A DNA stretch of 64,000 nucleotides from Allacma fusca (Eukaryota; Arthropoda; Collembola; Symphypleona; Sminthuridae), in contig OX359247.1 in NCBI GenBank assembly GCA_947179485.1, forward strand, positions 64,903,001 to 64,967,000, read 5' to 3'. Shown in pieces: positions 10,741-22,756 of this stretch (its first letter is position 1; the number at the start of each line of letters is the position of its first letter). The notes below the pieces were generated by a model. That model saw only the letters and a program-made list of their open reading frames with translations, did not search any database and was not told where the DNA came from. A program made the position numbers and the translations under genes.

Positions 10741-11525
10741 CAAAGATATGGATTCGATTATAACTAATTCAATAAATTATTGTTTACAAAGCTCATTATA
10801 TTTTGTAGGCAAAAGCAATCTCAGCTACTGCAATATACGGAGAAAGGGCAAACGGTTTCCTGCTGCTTAAACGATTTGACTACTCTCAAATCACTCAAAA
10901 AGTTTGCATGTCTCGTTACCGAATGATTTATTACCCACGGCTCCTCCCGTAAAAAATTGACCCATCCATACGCGCGAAAATCGTATCGCAATGTTTGTTC
11001 ACTGCGATAGAAATCTGTTGATCTAGAAATCCTTATGACTTGAGGGGGGGAAGGGTAGTACATTTCGATATGGTTATTAAAAATGGCAACCCCAGGCCGA
11101 ACGTTTGGTTTTAAGGCTGATGGCCAGGGCAAAGATGGGCAAATGAAGCGCCTAAGCCTATACTCTGCCTATTTTCTTTGAAAAAATACCGCCATCCTAT
11201 ATAGGCCAATAGGCTGTTTCCACGAAAAGAAGAGCCTTAATACCACGGGTCAAGTACGCTAACTGCCTGCCTATTAGCCTATATCTGTCCAAGTGTACAT
11301 TGCTTGCCTGCCTATATTTTTTTTTGTATAGCTTCTGACAGAGCTTTGCCAGCCTATATTGGCGATATAATGGTAGTCGTCAAAATATCTTGGACTCAGT
11401 CTATCTTGGTTCAATTATTACCAAGTACCCGACCCAGCCTATGCGTGTTGTAACGCCGCAGGTTGTAGAACCAAGATGAGCTTGGAGCACACATTGTAGA
11501 GACCCGAGAAGGATACATGTTACAT
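10741..11525. repeat. GCCTA-rich non-coding DNA
   Basis: From about 11140 to 11450 the words GCCTA, GCCTGCCTA and TAGGC recur on both strands, as they do at 20520-20730. This may be one more decayed dispersed repeat. I see no gene and no clear ends. Confidence 0.4.
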
Positions 11526-11526
11526 A

Positions 11527-12267
11527 CAGTAAAACTTGTATATAGTGACCACCTATACAGTGGTCTCCTGTTCACAGTATCATGTGTCCCCGTCACGCGC
11601 TCTATATTTTAACATTACGTTAACCCTGTCTACAGTGGTTTTCTCTATTGTGGTCTCCTGTCAATAATGGACCAGGGCTTATGTCCATTCACTTCGAAAC
11701 GCATGCTTCGACTCCGAATACAATGGTCTCCCCTAAAAACAATGTACACACAAAATCGTCGCTAATAAATTCTATAGACTTTTAAGATTATTCTAGATTA
11801 CGGTTTCTTAAATAAAGCATATTCTTGTGCCACCACACACAGTTCGAAAAGACGTTGACTTCCAATTCAAAAAAATTGGACATTATAATTGCCAGAAAAT
11901 CGCAAAAAGAAATTCCGGTAGGCAGGATTGCCAGCAAGCAATAGTTGGATTGAATCTTGGAAGAAGAGACATTATATTTGTTTAAATTATATTTGCGGAG
12001 AATCTGCCTGTGTCAATAGTAAATAAGTAATTTACGATGGTTGGAAGCCACATCACCTAGTATTAAAAAGTTGAAAATTTTAAAACGATCAAAAATTAGT
12101 GATTATGTAAAATAAAAGTGACCGATTAAATCATGTCTTAAACGCGTTAAACCGTTTATTTAAAATATTTACCCTATATAGTGGTCCACTATATTAGGAA
12201 TAGTGGTCACTGTGCATAGTGGTCAAATTTTAGGTCCTAGAGAAACCATTATATATAGGTTTTACAG
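11527..12267 (+). mobile_element. TA-flanked MITE, family CAGTAAAACYTGTATATAG, copy A
   Basis: The ends read CAGTAAAACTTGTATATAGT and TATATAGGTTTTACAG, flanked by TA (11525-11526, 12268-12269). Internal TAGTGGTC words repeat. The 830-bp copy at 62753-63582 is in opposite orientation. No coding is present. The TA target fits Tc1/mariner-type mobilisation. Confidence 0.85.
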
Positions 12268-12339
12268 TAATTCGAAACCGCATAAAAAATTTAACATATA
12301 TTCATCTTCCAGTTAACGATCCAATTTAAAAAAACACTG

Positions 12340-13500
12340 AAATCTGGGCACAGGGTAATGAGTAACCGATTGGTACACTTTGTGGGCAGAGCTTTGCTCC
12401 GATTGGAATTCTGGTCACACCACTCGAAAGAGCATTAAAAACTGAGGCTCATCATGGCTCACTTTTTAGAAATTCGATTTTGGCGATTTTTAAAAAAATC
12501 ATGAAATCTGGGCACAGGTTCATGAGTTACCGATTGGTACACTTTGTGGGCAGAGTTTTGCTCCGATTGGAATTCTGGTCACACCATTCGAAAGAGCATT
12601 AAAAACTGTGGCCTAACGTGGCTCACTTTTTAGAAATTCGATTTTTGCGATTTTTAAAAAAATCATGAAATCTGGGCACAGGTTCATGAGTTGCCGATTG
12701 GTACACTTTGTGGGCAGAGTTTTGCTCCGATTGGAATTCTGGTCACACCACTCGAAAGAGCATTAAAAACTGAGGCTCATCATGGCTCACTTTTCAGAAA
12801 TTCGATTTTAGCGATTTTTAAAAAAATCATGAAATCTGGGCACAGGTTCATGAGTTACCGATTGGTACACTTTGTGGGCAGAGTTTTGCTCCGATTGGAA
12901 TTCTGGTCACACCACTCGAAAGAGCATTAAAAACTGAGGCTCATCATGGCTCTTTTTTCAGAAATTCGATTTTAGCAATTTTTAAAAAAATCATGAAATC
13001 TGGGCACAGGTTCATGAGTTACCGATTGGTACACTTTGTGGGCAGAGTTTTGCTCCGATTGGAATTCTGGTCACACCACTCGAAAGAGCATTAAAAACTT
13101 AGGCTCATCATGGCTCACTTTTTAGAAATTCGATTTTTAAAAAAATCATGAAATCTGGGCACAGGTTCATGAGTTACCGATTGGTACACTTTGTGGGCAG
13201 AGTTTTGCTCCGATTGGAATTCTGGTCACACCATTCGAAAGAGTATTAAAAACTGAGGCCCAACGTGGCTCACTTTTTAGAAATTCGATTTTGGCGATTT
13301 TTAAAAAAATCATGAAATCTGGGCACATGTTCATGAGTTACCGATTGGTACACTTTGTGGGCAGAGTTTTGCTCCGATTGGAATTCTGGTCACACCACTC
13401 GAAAGAGCATTAAAAACTGAGGCTCATCATGGCTCACTTTTTAGAAATTCGATTTTGGCGTATTTTTAAAAAATCACGAAATCTGGGCACAGAAGGTCCG
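12340..13500 (+). repeat. 164-bp tandem satellite, about seven units
   Basis: AAATCTGGGCACAG starts at 12340, 12504, 12668, 12832, 12996, 13151, 13315 and 13479. The spacing is 164 bp, except one 155-bp unit that lost a short T-rich piece. Units differ by few bases (TCATCATGG versus TAACGTGG, for example). The unit length is not a multiple of three and the frames close, so it is not coding. It begins some 70 bp after MITE copy A. Confidence 0.95.
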
Positions 13501-14734
13501 CAGAAGGGAAACGTGAGACTGCAGACATTTTGTCATAAATTTCATGTCATCACATTTGAGGACATTTTGACATAAATTGGCCTCAATCTCACGATTCTCC
13601 AACCATGAGTATTTGTTGCTCTCTTTTATTATTTCCCTTTTTCATCCTTCAAAACTTACTATAATTTACTGAAATTATTATAACAAAAATTATGTTTATG
13701 GTGTTAACAATATATTACAAGTATTTTGAACATTTTCCCTTTCTGCATATTCGTCAGAATGATTATTCTGATTCATTTAGTATTAGATTTAATCTTGAAC
13801 TAAAATTATTTAAATCGATAAAAACAATGCAACACTATAAAACAAGCTTCTATTTCGCATTATATTCTTTCACATAATATCGGATGTGCTTTAGTGGCTT
13901 TCGCTTCTATTGCTTTTAGATCAATATATTTTTAGTCCATGATCTCAAGTAATTAAATAACAACCACAACAATATTCTGGTGAATTTAAAAGTTTTTACA
14001 GATTCTGCTATAATTTAAGTATGTGAAAATTAAATCGCGAACACAATATGCGAAAAGAATAGAAAATAGTACATATATTATTATTAATAATATAATAATA
14101 ATAATACAATATTTGATATGATAATATAATTGTTTTTCAATTCTGGTCTGACTGATTTAGCACACAAAAAGCCAAATGGATCGTTGAAACTATCACAAAT
14201 TGCACGCAAAAACACCACTTTGCCAACAAGTTTTTACTTTGTACTGTACCAATTCTAAAAAGCCATTTTTTTCTTGTCGTAAAACTAATTTCCGTCATAA
14301 TGACAGTTAATAATTAAGTGCTTAAGTATTCATTTGTAGTTACCGTGTTGAGAACGCTTAATGAGGCAATTTGGCGTTGAGATAGCGTTTACGGCCAAAC
14401 GCGAACGTATTACGCATTGAGTAGTAGCGTCACGTGGGAAAGTTCTCGGCGCGAGGTCAAATTTAATGTTCTACGTTTACGGAACGTTTAAATCGCAAAC
14501 AGCCTAATAGTTCCCTAGAAAGCCCAGAAAATTGCTAAATCTGCCTTAAAGTTTATTCTTAGTAAAGTTTCTGTTGAATTAAACAACTTTTGAAACCAAA
14601 ATCCGTAAACAATTTCGACTGCGGTTCCTGTGACCTAATAAATTGACCCAGTTCAACGAAGTACTTTTTAGAATATTTTGAACTCACTGGTAACGTAGGT
14701 TAACATGGAGTGGGCTCAAGTATGATCGATTATT
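13501..14734. other. Non-coding stretch
   Basis: A short near-duplicate of GACATTTTG-CATAAATT occurs at 13527-13580, and AATAAT microsatellites lie near 14080-14110. There is no convincing gene. Confidence 0.4.
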
Positions 14735-14742
14735 CGCTAAAG

Positions 14743-17700
14743 CAAGGATGGGAATTGGAATCGGTATCGGAATCTGAATTATATTCAAAAATTTCAGGAT
14801 TCTAATTCATATTGGAATTATAAATAATTCCCAGGAGGTATTTTAATTCAAAATTGCATTCAAAACATTTTTTGGAATCGGAATTCGTATTCAAATATTT
14901 TTTAATGAATACCGATTAAAATAAAGTATTGCTTTCAATGGCACATTCCTATTTCATCAAATGTGCATACTTAAACGAAAGTTTAAAATTGCCGCAATTT
15001 TTACTTACAACGTAAAGCTAATCAAAGAGTATTGGGCGAACGTTTTTCTCATCGGAAATGAACATGCTTCCGCATTGTACATAAATTATAGTCGAATTAT
15101 TGGTACGCGCATTTAACATAGGCTTTTAACTGTTGTGCTGAAAATTTTCCTACGAGTTAATTACTCAAATAATTAAAATCGTTGAGTTTAAAGATTTCTT
15201 GTTGAAAAAATCCAAGTGTAAGCACTGATAAATATGTATCTGGTAAAGTCGGAACAAATTTTAAAAAAACATTTAGACAACGTTCACAATGTATTGGTTC
15301 CTTCTGTGGTTGTTGTTGAGAAGCCCAAAACAGTTGAATCAGGTAAAGTAACAGCAAAATGATTTTAATAGTCGCTCTTAAAAATTATTGTAATCACAAT
15401 ACCATGTTAGTATATTTTACTTTCAGGAGAAAAGTGTCGAAGTACATCATCATATTCCTTGGACTCATTTGTTAGGAGAAAGAGGAAGTGAGTGGTTGAA
15501 ATGGACATTAAAGACGTAATGACGCCTGCATTGAGTTAGTAACGAAAAATGGGAGACCCTTTGCGATAGTTGAAGACTCCGGTTTCAAAAAGTTGACCCA
15601 ACACTTGTTCATCTCGCATAATTATTCCATGTATCCAAAAAAGTTATCAACCTTGACTATGGAACGGGCTGCAAAGGAATAGGAGCACTTTAAACGACAA
15701 TTACAAGGGGTAGTTATTTCATTGAAATGGACATTGCCACGCGTCTGAATCGGTCATTCATCGGAATTAATGTCCAATTTTACAAAGAAGGTCCCATGTC
15801 TACACTTTAGCAGTCAAAGAGCTTCATGAATCTCACACAGCTGAAACAATACTAGAGTACCTGGAGAATACAATTAAAGAGTACGGAATTCACAGGGAGC
15901 AAGTTTATTCTGCCACTGTCGGCAACGGAGCTAACAATCTCTGTGCCCTTCGAGAGTGCTCAGAAATAAGCGATGAAGAAGAGGATGGTACTTGGTCAAT
16001 CATGATTTAGTTTAAGTACTAATTACTATGAAATAGTGGTAGGATCTGATGAGGACACTAAACCACCTGACGTTGATACTGACAATGTAGTTGTGATTCA
16101 AGAGCACGATGAATTTGACAAGTTTACTATTCCATGGCTCAAGACAATGCGGTGTGCTGCCCATACTCTCCAGCTTGCGGTTTGGGATTTTATAAAAGCA
16201 AGAAATATTCAAGCTATTATTGTGAAAGCCCGTTGGCTGGTACGGAAGCTAAGAACTCCTACGCTGCGGTACGTGTTAAAAGCTGGGAGCTACCTGCGCC
16301 TTTGATTGATGTAGTAACCAGGTGGCCTTCCACAGCTGTCATGCTGGAACACTTGGTCAAACTTGAGAACACCGTGAAGGAACTTGTAGAAAAAAGTTCA
16401 TTGAATCAAAAGGGATTCACACAACGTTTTGGAATTCATTTAAAGAATTATCTTTCTTATTGGAGCCAGCAAAAATTGCAACTAAACTTCAAACTGCCAA
16501 CCTAACTGCAGGTATATTTTAAGAACAAATAAAACTTCTGACAAAAAAGCTGGGATACATGTGTCTATGAACCCATTTCTCAAATTTTCATTCATTTAAA
16601 CATTATCCATACCGTGTATACACACGGCCTCATACTTTTTTTATAAACCAACGTTTTTAAGTTTTATTACTTGCAGGGTAATTTCACGAAATTTGGACCA
16701 AAATGAAGCTGAATATTCAAAATCAAGGAACCGTACAATCTGGTATTTTTGTAAAATGTGTCGAAGAACGTGAGGAGAAAATATTTTCCAGTGAGGCACT
16801 AGTTATGTCAATTTATGCAGATCCCCGTTATAAATCAATTCTAAGCCCGGAACAAGTTCGCTCAGCAAGAGAAGAAGTGAGAGTTAGCAGATAGGCTTTT
16901 AAAGCTAAATACTGCTCAAACAGTCCAGCCAACGTCTTTTTATGCAGCTGTACAGATTGACGACGACGAGAATTGCGTGTATGAAAGTATTCTTGCCGGC
17001 GGGGAGGAAAGACATTCTGGTTAGTTGTAATTTACACCAATCATTATTTTTAAAATTGGCATTCCTTTTGTTTTAATTCTGCAACCGAATGTTAGTTTTA
17101 ACCTCAGCTGTCATTTGGCAAATTTGACGTCATCGCCCATTCCTGAGTTTTTCCAGCGAATTATTGTCTGCATTCAAGTTATCAAAATCTCTAAACAATC
17201 CTTGAAACAGTCAAAACACAGGTAAAAGGTGTCATAATGAGCTACGTGACAGTGAGACTTGAGAGGAGAGCACTTGGTTAGAACATCAGTAAGAGAATGC
17301 TCCAAATGGGTGTTTATGGAAGATTCTTGATTTGTTTCTCAGAATTGTTTACCACTCTGGCTCAGTTCCAGGAAGAAATGTTGAAATTTGAAAATTCTAC
17401 TCCGATAATGGATAGAAAAATTGACATTTTCAAGTGGGTTCAGCAGCAAACTGGATATTCTGAATTTTTTCGGATGGTTATGGGATCGTTGCTTGCCTTT
17501 CCTGTCACGCAAGTATCAGTTGAACGTGTTTTTTCAGCTCTTAAATTTATACTTAATGACTTCCGAGAGAAACTAGCTTCCCAAACCATTGTTGATATCA
17601 TGTTTCTACGGTTGAACTGTTTCATCAATTGAGTTGTTTGTATTTTCAGTATATTATCAGTATTCAAATAAATATTCAACTCGGATTTCATAATGAACGA

Positions 17701-17841
17701 ATACTTGACTATATTATATATTTAAATCCGTATTAGAATCCATGTTTTTCAGTATTGCTATAGTTATTTTAAATCGGAATTCTCCGCGTTGGATATTTTA
17801 ATTCGAATTAGAATTCATATTTTTCCGATTTCCCATCCTTG
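14743..17841 (+). mobile_element. Decayed hAT transposon with intact ends
   Basis: The inverted termini CAAGGATGGGAA / TTCCCATCCTTG are flanked by CGCTAAAG (14735-14742) and CGTTAAAG (17842-17849), an 8-bp duplication with one change. Subterminal arms repeat GGAATCGGAATTC-like words, probable transposase-binding repeats. The 3,099-bp length and internal transposase relic indicate a former autonomous hAT element. Confidence 0.85.
15500..17632 (+). pseudogene. hAT transposase pseudogene
   Basis: In order but in shifting frames there are: ELVTKNGRPFAIVEDSGFKK (about 15530), YSATVGNGANNLCALRECSE (about 15905), MRCAAHTLQLAVWDF (about 16147), VVTRWPSTAVMLEHLVKL (about 16311) and the C-terminal dimerisation block FPVTQVSVERVFSALKF (about 17500). 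These are the conserved stations of hAT transposases, including the C/H-TLQL, RW and SVERVFS motifs. Several stops and frameshifts exclude function. Parts of the gaps may be introns. Confidence 0.8.
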
Positions 17842-18092
17842 CGTTAAAGTAGTTGAAATGAAGGTCATTCTGAGGCTATTTATTTCCGTTTTAGGGCAGA
17901 CTGAAATCTAAATTAAATTGTAGTGGCTATTTAATCCTGATGCATACCCGACCCATACTAGTTTAAGTTTTGGAATTTATTAAAACCGTTTAGCTGTATT
18001 CGTATTAAAAATATTACAGACGGATACGAGCTCTTGCGGACCTGCAGCACTATAATTTCTCAAGGTACTTCGTGGAGAGCAGGTGTGCTGTT

Positions 18093-19490
18093 CAGAGCTC
18101 CGCACGGGTCGGGTAATTTTTTATACCGAACTTGAACAGGAACCGTACTTGAATTTTCGCCTAAAAGCGGAGTCAGATCCGGACTTGCTCGTACGAGTAC
18201 AAAATCCGATACTCTGAGTGCGGGTTATAGTACAATGTAGGCGTACTCGGACCGAATTTTCAAGTATTTTTTAAAAACTGGACCGACCCATACTTGAACT
18301 CGTACTTGGACCGTACTCGAGGTTCAAGTACTTTTTCAATTACTTTTTTAATTTTAGTTTAAATAAGCTAGCCGCAATTAATTTATCAGAAAAAAACTAT
18401 TAATTATTTTTACTATAATTGCTAGCCTTTATATAGTACGCGTATCTTCAACGAGCAAAATTGTCTGTTTTGCTGATAAATTTCCAAATAATTCATCGTC
18501 TGACATCACCGGTGTAGCTGATGTGGTCGCATTTCTTTACCTAATGATAGTTAACTCTAATTTCGTTTTACCCATGAAATGTTTGAAACAAATAAATAAT
18601 AGTGACAGTGTCAGAACTGCCAGCTGTGTCATTAAAAAAGTTGATATTAAAGTCTTCCTTATCCGAAATATTTTTAACTATTACCATTAATACGTTATGG
18701 AAGAGAATTTTTTAAACCTTGTTTCCTGTATTTTCTGTATATGTTCGCAACTCGCCACAATCGTTTATATAAACATACACAATGGCTCTCTGGAAAGCCT
18801 ACACAATTTTCGACCAAATAGCGCTAAAACTTATTATTTGTATATACTTCAAACACTGAATAATCAGAAAACATGGAAATTTTATAAAGCTGACACTACT
18901 TTACTCTTTGAACCCTGACCTCAGGTAAATGAGTAAATTTAAAAATATCTAGGGTGAAATCTCCCGTATCCCATCAAGCTCGCAAATACCCATGGCAATG
19001 AAGTTACCTCTGTAAACTGATTGTGAACTAAAGTTTCAATGCTGTAGCCGCAGCGGTTAGAGTTCCATATACCATTCGGCTATACCATTCATTGTATTTT
19101 CAGTAGTTTCATTGAAGTATAACTTTCCATATGTACATGTGTTATACAAGGCGGTTCTCGGTTCCCATCAAAATAACAACCAATGATACAGGATTTAAGG
19201 CATGACTTTTCTACGCATGATTAGGTGGAAGTACTCGAGTACTTTTTGTATTTCAAGTACGAGTACCAAGTAATTTCAAATTCAATACTTGTACTCGTAT
19301 TTTGCTTTGAGTACTTTTTGAGGACTAGTACTTGTTACGATACTCGGTTCAAAATTACTCAAATACAAGTACGCATAAAGTAACTTGACCCGAGAGTACG
19401 AGTACATAATTTGTTGTGACTCCGTACTCGACCCGTACTTGTACTCGTACTTGAAACTCGAGTAGGTACTCCAACCCGTGCGGAGCTCTG
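18093..19490. mobile_element. hAT-type MITE, family CAGAGCTCCGCACGGGT
   Basis: Inverted ends CAGAGCTCCGCACGGGTYGG are flanked by the perfect 8-bp duplication GTGCTGTT (18085-18092, 19491-19498). Both arms carry many TACTCGTACTTG-like words. The middle (18350-19200) is A+T-rich without a credible gene. Confidence 0.9.
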
Positions 19491-19498
19491 GTGCTGTT

Positions 19499-20015
19499 AT
19501 GACCCCTAGCGTATCGAAGATATCGAAAGGCAGTAATTGCTCGATATCTCCAAACTACTGATGTTGGAAGAAAAGTTCTGAAAAAATGGCTAAACCGAGT
19601 TTTTAAAACTAAAATATATTGCTTGTTTTAATGACTAAATGTCATATTTTGCAATATAAGACAGGATTTTAATCAATATACATCTCCAGGACCATGCACT
19701 TTTACAATTCAACCGTTCATCTGCTGGGCTGGTTACTTGCCCTTCGTTGAGTCCAAGTTGGCTTGAGTCCAAGATAATTTGACGCGTATGATATAATGTG
19801 AGTTTTAGATAGTGCAAGCCGTATGCAATGATCACATGCAATTTGAATAACAATGTAGGGGTTTGATTAATTCTGTAGTAAACAAGTAAACTACATAGTA
19901 GTACATAGTATCTAGTGGGAATAAATATGGGACGATTATGCATGTACTGTGGTATACATATACATGTGCATATACTCTGGCAATTGCTGGTATTAATCAA
20001 GTAATTCCCGCCTCA
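19499..20015. other. Non-coding stretch
   Basis: I see nothing supported here. A 121-codon minus-strand open stretch (19635-20000) has no recognisable features. Confidence 0.4.
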
Positions 20016-20018
20016 TTG

Positions 20019-20439
20019 GGGAGCGTTCACAAATGACGTCATCCAAAATACTTGTTTTAGGCACCCAGTCACCCACTTGTCATCAGACATCATCATGTGA
20101 TGAAACGACGCACCCACCCCATGGAATGACGTCATCATCACCAGGGTTGCACAATTGAAAATGCCCTGGGTTTTATGCCTGCCTACCTAAAAATGCCCTG
20201 AAAATGTCTTAATTTGAAAATGCCTGGCATTTTGGGCATTTTCGGCAAGTAAGCAAGCCGAAGCAGGTTGATTCAAACTACCAAAACTGTTAACGGTTAA
20301 GCAACAAAATCGTTGGTAACATTCGTCGGTTGATGACATCATCATTTGGTCAAATCCACCCTACCACTGCGTCATCAACATCATCATATCCCGTTAGCAC
20401 CCACCCACTAATTTGATGACGTCATTTGTGAACGCTCCC
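20019..20439. mobile_element. Harbinger-type MITE with TGACGTCA sites
   Basis: The ends GGGAGCGTTCACAAATGACG and complement are flanked by the 3-bp duplication TTG (20016-20018, 20440-20442). A 3-bp duplication suggests PIF/Harbinger. TGACGTCA, the CRE/ATF consensus, occurs at 20034-20041, 20127-20134 and 20417-20424. A related, larger copy is at 60112-60886. Confidence 0.8.
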
Positions 20440-20442
20440 TTG

Positions 20443-22756
20443 TACGTTCGTTTCTGCAAACGTTTCCCCAAAGATCTTGTAATCCTGTCCTAACCAATTC
20501 GTGCTTTGGGAATGTTCACCACTAACGACGCCTAGCCTTTACTTGAACTAACATGTAGCCTGCCTGAATAGCCCAGTCCCTTGTTCGGAAATATCTGAAT
20601 AGCCTAGATTTCCCCTAAGCCTATATTGTAGTGGTGGTTGCCTAGCCTAGAACCTCGCCTAGATTTATATCCCAAATTGCCGCATCCTTGAGCCTTAGCC
20701 TATTATAGGGACTAGAATCTAGGCAGGCGCCCATGTTTGGGCCAGGGTAAATACTTTTTAATGTCTGTAAGTCTGTTCCGTTCCCCTGCCTCGCACTAAA
20801 ACTTGATTTAGTCATCCAAAAATACTTGATCTCCCTTTTAGCTTAGCGATATGTTTTCACTAAGCATTATAATTTAATGCAGATTTTTGAAGTTTAATGT
20901 ATTATAGGAATCTAAAAATTAAGAATGAATGATTTATTCAACAGATATATAGCAGCAATATTTTTTAAATGTGCAGGTATGCAAAATTTTAGAACTGATT
21001 TGATATTTTCATACATTGTCCAGAAATTTTCCAATACACACACTATATTAATTATATATATAGATATATACTGATAATTTATTATTTCATAAATACGCAA
21101 ATATTTGTTTATATATATAGAAGTGGTTTACCTTACTCTAATAATTACTGTATCAGTTTTAAAAACTTTAACAATTGAAAGCCATAGTTTTTGTTCATGT
21201 CCATCCTAAATCTCTTTTACTCGCATCTCTCACAAACCTCTTCAACACATAATATGGTTATCCTTTCACGTACTTACACAGTTACAAATAGGAATTAACA
21301 ACCGTCATATTTTTCCACAGTTTTTACATTTTTGTGGCCTCACTTCCCTATTTACACAGTGTTAACTCTCAACAAATACACCCCATACAACAATATTAAC
21401 TGTAGTTTTACGAGGAGTTATAAGGGATCCATATTTTATAATAAATAAACTTAGTGTACCAGTAAAAGTAAATATAACCAGGATATTGAAACCAAATAAA
21501 CATTACATATAATAAATAATGTTTAGTAATTTTTACTAGCGAAACCATCCAAATATTAAAATCAACTTTTTTTTGGTGATCATTCAAACATATGTATATG
21601 TAATTACTATGAAATCATGTTTTCATTTTGCATTCTTTTAGCATGGTTACGCATTAAAAACAGTCAAATGTTAAAAGGTATGTATACGGACATTACTCAT
21701 ACATAATTAATGATGGAGTTGTTTGCTCAAAAGAAATGAACCCCGATAATAATCATTTTACAAACCAAATTTATTTATTTAGATACGGGAACTCGGGATG
21801 TTTATTGTGAATTGTGAATACAACAATGAAAAAATAAAGCTATTCATTATAATAACTATACTAACTAACGATACTAAGAAAAACGTCGTGTTTAGATGTA
21901 AACCAGTAATAATTGCATGTGCTTTGTCTTTCAGACGACAAAAAAGTTTTCCAATGTAATTCAATTATAAAGACTTATAACAACTAAAGTTCCTAAATTC
22001 AAAAAAAAATATAACCCTTCGGCTCATCGTACTAAGGCAGGTTCTCTAAAAGGGGGACAGATAGGGTCACCGTGAAATGATGATAATGAACAGTAGGGGG
22101 AAGTGGAACGGAAAGTAGTGACAATAAATATGCGAGTAACAACAAAATCTTTGGAAAACACGTTTTAAGAGCTAAAAGTTGCTCAAGTTCATATTCCCCA
22201 GTAGTCAGACAGAGTTTAACTAGAGGCTGAAATAATAATGTCCTGAATCGTTTTCACGTTCGCATAAACTAAATTGTTGCATGCTTTCCATAAATAAAAC
22301 GTTATTTAATGAGGGAGGGTTGGGGCTGAGATGATTTTTCGAAATATTTTTTGAAGAGGAGGAGGGAGAGGGTCAGAAATTTTGAAAATCGAGCTGACGT
22401 TATTACAGACTGCCTCCCAATCAAACATTATGAAAGGAAGTTAAATTCGTCCATGATTCTAACTATAAAATTTTTACAAGTTTCTTTCAAAATAGTCAGT
22501 ACCAGCGCTGCAGAGAAAGCACACTGCTACTGTTAAATTATTATTGTGCAAAGCATGTGTAATACATCAACCTAACCTAATAGAGTTAACCTATTAGTTC
22601 TGCAAAGAAGTGAAAATAACATGGCTGATAGTCAGTTTTTCCTGCGCGTATCTTCGAAATACATATGTTCTATTAAAAACCGAATTTATGTGGAGAAGAT
22701 TTGTGTAGTTTTCAAGAAACGATTTCTGACATAAATAAGTTACGCACATTGCCTAG
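20443..22756. other. 3' flank of the BTB-zinc-finger gene; GCCTA-rich patch
   Basis: At 20520-20730 the GCCTA/CCTAG words seen at 11.1-11.4 kb recur. The remainder is A+T-rich. Minus-strand AATAAA-type signals occur near 21770-21780, so the 3' untranslated region of the neighbouring gene could reach there. No coding was recognised. Confidence 0.4.

Noticed and set aside
12691-12930. 79-codon frame in the satellite
   Set aside because: It spans one and a half 164-bp units; the unit length is not a multiple of three, so it cannot be maintained as a repeat protein.
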